Shown in pieces: positions 58,408-64,000 of a DNA stretch of 64,000 nucleotides. Below the pieces are notes generated by a model, which was not told the origin of the DNA, ran no database searches, and saw nothing but the letters and a program-made list of their open reading frames with translations. Position 1 is the stretch's first letter, and each line of letters opens with the position of its first letter. A program made the position numbers and the translations under genes. The stretch is from assembly GCF_001730315.1 (NCBI RefSeq), contig NZ_MIKC01000040.1, positions 62,001 to 126,000 on the forward strand. The letters run 5' to 3'. Source of the stretch: Enterococcus ureilyticus. Its GTDB lineage: Bacteria > Bacillota > Bacilli > Lactobacillales > Enterococcaceae.

Positions 58408-59421
58408 ATGAAGTTGACCATTAAAGAAATTGCAGATATGGCAGGTGTATCAGTTACAACAGTGTCTCAAATCATCAACAATAAAGGTAGCCGCTTTAGT
58501 GAAAAAACGAGAAATAAAGTGTTGGCTGTGGTGGAAGAATACGATTATAAGCCAGATTATTTTGCTTCGAACATTATCACACGTCATTCAAAAACGATCG
58601 GGATGGTTGTGCCAGATGTAACTGATTTTTTCTTTGCTAAGGTGATCGAAGGGGTAGAAACCTATTTGAATTCTCTTGGTTACATGATTTTATTATGTAA
58701 TTCAAAACATGATGAAGAAAAGGCAACGCAATATGTCACTGAACTCGTGCACCGTTCGGTAGATGGCATTATTTTTGCTACACCGAATATTTTACCAGCT
58801 AATCACATTTTGAGAAATAAAAGTAAACGGAAAGTTCCAGTTATTTTGGTCGATCGAGGAATCAATCCACGAGAAAGCGGCCGCTTGATCGTAAAAGAAT
58901 ATGAAGGTGCGTATCAAGCTGTCAGTTCGTTGATTGAACAAGGGCATCGGCATATTGGGATGTTGAAAGAAAACGACGGCTATTATCAGTTAACTGAAAG
59001 AGTGACTGCGTATCAGCATGCATTGAAAGATAACGGTATTTCTATACGGGAAGAATATATGTGCAGCGGGGACCTAAATTTAGGTGGTGGTTATACAGCA
59101 GCTAAAAAAGTTCTGAAAAATCAAAAAATTACAGCGATTTTTTGCGGCAATGATGAAATGGCTATGGGCGCTTATCAGGCAATCGAAGAGTGTGGAAAAA
59201 AAATTCCAGAAGATATTTCAGTGATTGGTTTTGATGGATTGGAGATCTCTGAATATTTGGTGCCAGGTTTAACGACTGTCTATCAACCAAGCTTTGATAT
59301 TGGTTTTTATGCGGCGCAATTTTTAGTAGAGTCCATCAATGATCCAAAGAAAAAAATACCCAATAAAATTTTTGATACAACATTTATTTTAAGAAATAGC
59401 ACGAAATCGATTGACAATTAG
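58408..59421 (+). CDS. LacI-family transcriptional regulator
   Basis: 337 residues from the ATG at 58408 (GGGAG seven bases upstream; ATG at 58402 abuts that site). HTH TIKEIADMAGVSVTTVSQII with hinge KPDYFASNIIT; the effector domain has TIGMVVPDVTDFFFAKVIEG, VIFGFDG-like VIGFDGLEISEYLVPGLTTV and FCGNDEMAMGAYQAIEECGK. It is upstream of pdp-deoC-cdd with CG-centred operators between, so it probably regulates nucleoside use, in the manner of CytR or PurR. The effector is unknown. Confidence 0.88.
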   Translation: MKLTIKEIADMAGVSVTTVSQIINNKGSRFSEKTRNKVLAVVEEYDYKPDYFASNIITRHSKTIGMVVPDVTDFFFAKVIEGVETYLNSLGYMILLCNSKHDEEKATQYVTELVHRSVDGIIFATPNILPANHILRNKSKRKVPVILVDRGINPRESGRLIVKEYEGAYQAVSSLIEQGHRHIGMLKENDGYYQLTERVTAYQHALKDNGISIREEYMCSGDLNLGGGYTAAKKVLKNQKITAIFCGNDEMAMGAYQAIEECGKKIPEDISVIGFDGLEISEYLVPGLTTVYQPSFDIGFYAAQFLVESINDPKKKIPNKIFDTTFILRNSTKSIDN

Positions 59422-59445
59422 GGGGATTTGATTTAATGTTCGTGT

Positions 59446-59525
59446 TATAAGCGTTTTCAAAATATGAAAGCGTTAGTAAACTGTTTTACTAAAAGGTTTT
59501 AACCTGAACAATTTTAGTGTATAAT
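59446..59525 (+). promoter_or_regulatory. Control region of pdp-deoC-cdd
   Basis: Three elements precede a -10 box TATAAT (59520-59525): TATAAGCGTTTTCA (59446-59459, 13 of 14 cre positions), TGAAAGCGTTAGTA (59465-59478, weaker) and the perfect palindrome TTAGTAAA-CTGT-TTTACTAA (59473-59492). They suit CcpA or the LacI protein plus a DeoR-type or other repressor. Confidence 0.6.
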
Positions 59526-59559
59526 ACATCCTTGAGGATTGATTCGGAGGCAAAAAAGC

Positions 59560-60861
59560 ATGAGAATGGTAGATTTGATCGAAAAAAAACGAGATGGACA
59601 GGTCTTAACAGATGAAGAAATTCAATTCATTATTTCTGGTTATACCAAAGGGGATATTCCAGATTATCAGATGAGCGCCTTTTTAATGACTGTTTTTTAC
59701 AAAGACATGACAGATGAAGAAATTACGACCCTGACGTTGGCGATGGCTAACTCAGGTGAAATGATTGATCTTTCTTCAATTAAAGGAATCAAAGTAGATA
59801 AGCATTCTACCGGTGGTGTAGGTGACACCACAACGCTGATTTTAGCGCCGCTAGTTGCCAGTGTTGGTGCTAGTGTGGCCAAAATGTCTGGGAGAGGTCT
59901 TGGTTATACAGGTGGAACATTGGATAAGTTAGAAGCGATACCAGGGTTTCATGTAGAAATACCTGATGCTGAATTTATTCGTTTGGTAAATGAAAGTCAC
60001 GTAGCAGTAATTGGTCAGTCAGGTGATTTAGCGCCAGCAGATAAAAAATTATATGCATTACGCGATGTTACAGCGACGGTCAATTCGATCCCGCTGATTG
60101 CAAGTTCGATCATGAGTAAAAAAATCGCTGCGGGTGCGGATGCAATCGTATTGGATGTAACGACTGGTGAAGGTGCTTTTATGAAAAATATCGATGAAGC
60201 CCGCCGCTTAGCAGAAACAATGGTTCGGATCGGACATTTAGCGAATCGCCAGACAATGGCGGTGATTTCTGATATGTCTCAACCGTTAGGTGAAGCAATC
60301 GGCAATAGTTTAGAAGTTGTTGAAGCAATCGAGACACTGCAAGGCAAAGGACCAGAAGACTTGTTGGAAATGTGCTATATTTTAGGCAGTCAAATGGTCG
60401 TTCTAGCAAAAAAAGCAACTACATTAGACGATGCTCGTGAGATGTTGAAAGAGGCGTTGGAATCAGGTAAAGCATTGGAAAAATTCCGAGAAATGATCCG
60501 CAACCAAGGTGGAGATGACACCATCATCGATGCTCCTGAGAGTTTGTTGACAGCTAAATATCAAATAGAATTACCAGCTCAAACATCTGGTGTTGTTCAA
60601 AAGCTTGTAGCAAATGAAATCGGTATTGCTGCAATGCTCTTGGGGGCAGGGCGTGCAACGAAAGAAGATGAAGTGGATCATGCAGTAGGAATCAAACTGC
60701 ATAAAAAAGTAGGGATGGCAGTGAGTTCTGGTGAGTCATTGCTGACTATTTATTCAAATTCAGATTCAATCGACCACGTAAAAGAACTTTTATATAAAAA
60801 TATCGAAATCGGCAGTTCTGGCACTGAACCTGAGCTGATTCATGATATAATAACAGCATAA
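59560..60861 (+). CDS. pdp: Pyrimidine-nucleoside phosphorylase
   Basis: 433 residues from the ATG at 59560 (CGGAGG upstream). Thymidine/pyrimidine phosphorylase family: [20 protein letters not shown], the signature [40 protein letters not shown] and [20 protein letters not shown], with the C-terminal PYNP_C domain. It splits uridine, deoxyuridine and thymidine to base and (deoxy)ribose 1-phosphate. It is followed 18 bp later by deoC. Confidence 0.96.
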   Translation: MRMVDLIEKKRDGQVLTDEEIQFIISGYTKGDIPDYQMSAFLMTVFYKDMTDEEITTLTLAMANSGEMIDLSSIKGIKVDKHSTGGVGDTTTLILAPLVASVGASVAKMSGRGLGYTGGTLDKLEAIPGFHVEIPDAEFIRLVNESHVAVIGQSGDLAPADKKLYALRDVTATVNSIPLIASSIMSKKIAAGADAIVLDVTTGEGAFMKNIDEARRLAETMVRIGHLANRQTMAVISDMSQPLGEAIGNSLEVVEAIETLQGKGPEDLLEMCYILGSQMVVLAKKATTLDDAREMLKEALESGKALEKFREMIRNQGGDDTIIDAPESLLTAKYQIELPAQTSGVVQKLVANEIGIAAMLLGAGRATKEDEVDHAVGIKLHKKVGMAVSSGESLLTIYSNSDSIDHVKELLYKNIEIGSSGTEPELIHDIITA

Positions 60862-60879
60862 AGGATGTGTAAAAAAATA

Positions 60880-61542
60880 ATGGAATTAAATCAAATGATT
60901 GACCACACTATTTTAAAAGCAGATGCAAAGGAAGAGGACGTTTTACGAATTATTGAAGAAGCTAAAAAATATGAATTCTTCTCAGTTTGTATTAATCCAT
61001 GCTGGGTTGCGTTAGCAAAAGAACACTTAGCGGGAACTTCTGTGGCTGTTTGTACAGTAATTGGTTTTCCTTTAGGCGCTAATACATCAGAAGTAAAAGC
61101 CTATGAAGCAACAGATGCGATCAACAATGGTGCGACAGAGGTCGATATGGTCATTAACGTTGGTGCTCTTAAATCTAAGCAATACAAAAAAGTCTTGAAG
61201 GATATTCAAGCCGTTGTTGATGCAGCGAAGGGGCAAGCCTTAGTCAAGGTAATCATTGAGACAGCCTTACTAACAGATGAAGAAAAAATCAAAGTCTGTG
61301 AACTTGCTAAAGAAGCAGGTGCCGACTTTGTTAAAACATCAACTGGTTTTTCAACAGGGGGCGCTACAGTTGCAGATGTTAAATTAATGCGTGAAACAGT
61401 AGGACCAGACATGGGTGTCAAAGCGTCGGGTGGTATTCATAATGAAGCACAAGCCAAAGCGATGATCGATGCAGGTGCTACACGCATTGGAACAAGTGCA
61501 GGCGTTGCAATCATGGAAGGCTCAACTGGAGCAGGGTATTAA
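60880..61542 (+). CDS. deoC: Deoxyribose-phosphate aldolase
   Basis: 220 residues from the ATG at 60880; the frame includes an ATG at 60865 that abuts the AAGGATG site. Class I aldolase residues: [11 protein letters not shown], the Schiff-base Lys in [11 protein letters not shown] and [12 protein letters not shown], with [10 protein letters not shown]. It converts deoxyribose 5-phosphate to glyceraldehyde 3-phosphate and acetaldehyde. It ends 4 bp before cdd. Confidence 0.96.
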   Translation: MELNQMIDHTILKADAKEEDVLRIIEEAKKYEFFSVCINPCWVALAKEHLAGTSVAVCTVIGFPLGANTSEVKAYEATDAINNGATEVDMVINVGALKSKQYKKVLKDIQAVVDAAKGQALVKVIIETALLTDEEKIKVCELAKEAGADFVKTSTGFSTGGATVADVKLMRETVGPDMGVKASGGIHNEAQAKAMIDAGATRIGTSAGVAIMEGSTGAGY

Positions 61543-61546
61543 GCTA

Positions 61547-61942
61547 ATGACAGCCAAACAAGAATGGTTAGCGATCGCAGATGATGCGTTAACAAAAGCA
61601 TATGTACCGTATTCTCATTTTCCAGTGGGTGCATGCCTGATTACCAAAGAAGGTAAAACCTATCAAGGAGTCAATATCGAAAATGCTTCTTATGGATTGA
61701 CCAATTGTGCAGAACGGACAGCACTATTCAAAGCTGTTTCAGAAGGTGAACGAGAATTTCACCATTTAGTAATTGCGGGAAATACACCAGAGCCAATCTC
61801 TCCGTGCGGCGCATGCCGACAAGTGATGGCTGAATTTTGTGCGCCTGATATGCCAGTTACCTTGGTAGGAGAACAAGGTGTTACCAAAGAAATGACCGTA
61901 GCTGAGCTTCTACCGTATGCTTTTACGGAAAAAGATCTGTAA
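61547..61942 (+). CDS. cdd: Cytidine deaminase
   Basis: 131 residues. Zinc ligands are in TNCAERTALF (Cys, catalytic Glu) and PCGACRQVM (two Cys), the tetrameric Cdd type. AYVPYSHFPVGACL and the NIENASYG substrate loop are present. It deaminates cytidine and deoxycytidine so that Pdp can act on the products. Third gene of the operon, 4 bp after deoC. Confidence 0.96.
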   Translation: MTAKQEWLAIADDALTKAYVPYSHFPVGACLITKEGKTYQGVNIENASYGLTNCAERTALFKAVSEGEREFHHLVIAGNTPEPISPCGACRQVMAEFCAPDMPVTLVGEQGVTKEMTVAELLPYAFTEKDL

Positions 61943-62127
61943 GGTATTTTATTCGCTTCTCTTTGACTTTTTGAGAGTTATCTACACACAAGCTAAACCT
62001 GTCAACCTTTATCGTGCTATTGAAAAGTTTAAGGTACGCAAAGTACAGAAGTGTTTCATTATTATTTTGGTTCATTCAGTCATCTGACTGTTGAAAATAT
62101 AAAACTATTTTAGGGGGCTTTACAGAG

Positions 62128-63225
62128 ATGAAAAAAGCAAAATTATTTGGTTTTGGCTTGACTGCACTAGCATTGACTGTTGCATTAGCAGCATGTGGTG
62201 GAGGTAAAAAAGATTCAACAGATGGAAAATCAGCAGGCGGGGATGCAGATCACAGTGTTGTTATCGTTACTGATATTGGCGGGGTAGATGACCGTTCATT
62301 TAACCAATCAGCGTGGGAAGGTTTACAAGATTGGGGTAAAGAACATGATCTTAAAAAAGGAGCAGACGGATTTGATTACATTCAATCAAACGATGCTTCA
62401 GAATACGTAACAAATATTGATACAGCTGTTTCTAACGGATTTAAAACAGTCTTTGGTATTGGCTACTTACTAGCTGATTCAATCGGTACAGCAGCTGATG
62501 CAAATCCAGATACTCAATTTGGTATCGTTGATAGTGTTATTGAAGGAAAAGATAACGTAGTATCTGCAACGTTCAAAGACCAAGAAGCTTCTTACTTAGC
62601 GGGTGTCGCTGCAGCACGCACGACGAAAACAAATACGGTTGGCTTTATTGGTGGTGAAGAAGGCGCGGTTATCGACCGTTTTGAAGCTGGATTCCATCAA
62701 GGTGTGATCGATACTGCTAAAGAGTTAGGCAAAGACATTAAAGTTGAAATCGAATATGCAGCATCATTTGGCGATCCTGCTAAAGGGAAAGCATTAGCAG
62801 CTTCTATGTATCAAAAAGGCGCAGACATTATCTTCCACGCTTCAGGTGGTACAGGGCAAGGTGTCTTCCAAGAAGCAAAAGATTTAAACGAAACTGGTTC
62901 AAAAGACAAAGTCTGGGTAATCGGTGTAGATAGTGACCAAGATAAAGAAGGCAAATACAAAACAAAAGACGGTAAAGAAGATAACTTCACTTTAACATCA
63001 ACACTTAAAGGTGTTGGTGCTGCTGTACAAGATATTTCTAATCGTGCGTTAGAAGATAAATTCCCTGGTGGGGAGCACTTAGTATATGGATTGAAAGATG
63101 GCGGTGTTGATTTAACAGATGGCTATTTAACTGATGATACAAAAGCTGCTGTTGAAAAAGTAAAAGAAGAAATCATCGCTGAAAAAATCACTGTTCCAGA
63201 AGTTCCCAAAGATGTAAAAGAGTAA
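62128..63225 (+). CDS. bmpA: BMP/PnrA-family nucleoside-binding lipoprotein
   Basis: 365 residues. The lipoprotein signal LFGFGLTALALTVALAACGG has the lipid Cys at about residue 23. The Bmp domain includes VIVTDIGGVDDRSFNQSAWE, GFDYIQSNDASEYVTNIDTA, GFIGGEEGAVIDRFEAGFHQ and IFHASGGTGQGVFQEAKDLN. Homologues bind purine and pyrimidine nucleosides for ABC import. AGGGGGC lies before the ATG. The ATPase gene follows after two hairpins. Its place beside pdp-deoC-cdd supports nucleoside uptake. Confidence 0.94.
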   Translation: MKKAKLFGFGLTALALTVALAACGGGKKDSTDGKSAGGDADHSVVIVTDIGGVDDRSFNQSAWEGLQDWGKEHDLKKGADGFDYIQSNDASEYVTNIDTAVSNGFKTVFGIGYLLADSIGTAADANPDTQFGIVDSVIEGKDNVVSATFKDQEASYLAGVAAARTTKTNTVGFIGGEEGAVIDRFEAGFHQGVIDTAKELGKDIKVEIEYAASFGDPAKGKALAASMYQKGADIIFHASGGTGQGVFQEAKDLNETGSKDKVWVIGVDSDQDKEGKYKTKDGKEDNFTLTSTLKGVGAAVQDISNRALEDKFPGGEHLVYGLKDGGVDLTDGYLTDDTKAAVEKVKEEIIAEKITVPEVPKDVKE

Positions 63226-63248
63226 TCATTATACTTGATGAGATGATT

Positions 63249-63354
63249 GTTAGAACAAAAGTTGCTGGATACTTTTGTTCTAACGCCATCAAGGGTTTGT
63301 TAAGCCTTTAAAGAAAGAAAATGAAGGGAGATACCACTCATTTTCTTTCTTTAA
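63249..63354 (+). terminator. Two perfect hairpins between bmpA and the ATPase gene
   Basis: GTTAGAACAAAAGT (63249-63262) pairs with 63271-63284; TTAAAGAAAGAAAATGA (63308-63324) pairs with 63338-63354. Both stems are perfect (14 and 17 bp). Neither has a classical T tail, so they probably act as partial terminators or mRNA stabilisers giving more binding protein than transporter. Confidence 0.6.
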
Positions 63355-63435
63355 GAGCCTAAAAGCTACTTTATTTTTTAGAAGTACCGTGTTAATAAAT
63401 GATATAAGTGATTAAATCGTTAGGATGTGAAAAAT

Positions 63436-64000
63436 GTGGCTCAAGAAAACTATGTAATTGAGATGCGCAATATCACTAAGCAGTTCGGGACGTTTAAGGC
63501 CAATGACAATATCAACTTAACTGTCCGCCCTGGAGAAATCCATGCGTTGCTTGGAGAAAATGGTGCTGGGAAATCCACCTTGATGAATATTTTATCTGGT
63601 TTGTTAGAACCAACATCAGGTGAAATCTTTATGAATGGGTCAAAAGTATCAATCAATGGACCGACTACTGCAAACCACTTAGGAATCGGAATGGTCCACC
63701 AACACTTTATGCTAGTAGATGCATTTACAGTGACAGAAAATATCGTTCTGGGAAGTGAACCGACAAAAGTTGGTATACTAGACCGCAAAAAAGCAACAGC
63801 AGAAATCAAACGAGTTTCTGAGCAGTATGGATTGTCAGTAGATCCAGGTGCTTATATTCGGGATATCTCTGTGGGTGCCCAACAACGTGTGGAAATTTTG
63901 AAAACGTTGTATCGAGGCGCCGATGTTCTGATTTTCGATGAGCCAACCGCCGTATTGACACCTCAGGAGATCGATGAGTTGATCGACATCATGCGTGGTC
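63436..64000 (+). CDS. Nucleoside ABC transporter ATPase (partial, cut by window end)
   Basis: The frame starts at the GTG at 63436 (AGGATG upstream) and runs off the window after 188 codons. Walker A GENGAGKSTLMNILSG, Q-loop GMVHQHFMLVDAF, signature ISVGAQQRVEILKTLYRGAD and Walker B VLIFDEPTAVLTPQE are all present. It matches the first cassette of the double-ATPase NupA/BmpB (YufO-type) component that works with BMP-family binding proteins. Permease genes are expected just beyond the window. Confidence 0.9.
   Translation, partial: MAQENYVIEMRNITKQFGTFKANDNINLTVRPGEIHALLGENGAGKSTLMNILSGLLEPTSGEIFMNGSKVSINGPTTANHLGIGMVHQHFMLVDAFTVTENIVLGSEPTKVGILDRKKATAEIKRVSEQYGLSVDPGAYIRDISVGAQQRVEILKTLYRGADVLIFDEPTAVLTPQEIDELIDIMRG

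Overview
The window is low-GC Gram-positive DNA, most likely from an Enterococcus of or near the E. faecalis group. Support: strong AGGAGG-type ribosome binding sites, guaA next to coaA, a complete ribose operon, a pdp-deoC-cdd-bmpA nucleoside cluster, CcpA-type cre sites, YesMN/Lpl-type sugar systems and a Sec10/PrgA-like surface protein. The species is inferred only. No tRNA, rRNA or CRISPR array was seen.

Region 1 (1-5982) looks like the worn remains of an older integrated element: a duplicated pair of small XRE regulators with duplicated operators, a frameshifted membrane-protein gene, a membrane-anchored protein of unknown function, a DUF2971 protein, the C-terminal stump of a tyrosine integrase, and a protein with two PD-(D/E)XK-like nuclease regions lying between that stump and the attachment site.

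Region 2 (5983-24379) is an integrative element of about 18.4 kb in the 3' end of guaA, bounded by 15-bp direct repeats. Its core, all on the minus strand, is int, a DUF3173-type accessory protein, a HUH-endonuclease/SF3-helicase Rep, a structured noncoding candidate origin and an FtsK/TcpA-like ATPase. No mating-channel genes are seen, so it looks mobilizable (IME-like) rather than self-conjugative. Cargo: a LysM/coiled-coil/CAP surface protein with a lipoprotein and a divergent XRE regulator, ArdA antirestriction preceded by a highly structured region, a Sau3AI-like restriction-modification system with its own HTH regulator, and an overlapping gene pair (four-helix membrane protein plus DGQHR/DndB-like protein) that is the best candidate for an undescribed defence module.

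Region 3 (24365-37345) is chromosomal: guaA with a long palindrome in its leader, coaA, an SGNH hydrolase, an RsmC-like methyltransferase, a secreted CAP/Ig-like/LRR protein, and rbsR-rbsK-rbsD-rbsA-rbsC-rbsB.

Region 4 (37534-56443) is a compact N-glycan utilization locus: two permeases and a solute-binding lipoprotein, a DUF624 protein, a YesMN-like two-component system, GH92, a GntR/LacI-hybrid repressor, GH125, GH38, a ROK sugar kinase and a secreted GH85 endoglycosidase. Together these would release, import and trim high-mannose glycans. Two related operators link the divergent GH92 and GH125 operons.

Region 5 (56520-64000) handles nucleosides: adenosine deaminase, an AmiS/UreI-like channel, a LacI regulator, pdp-deoC-cdd, a BMP-family nucleoside-binding lipoprotein, and the start of the matching ABC ATPase, cut by the window edge.
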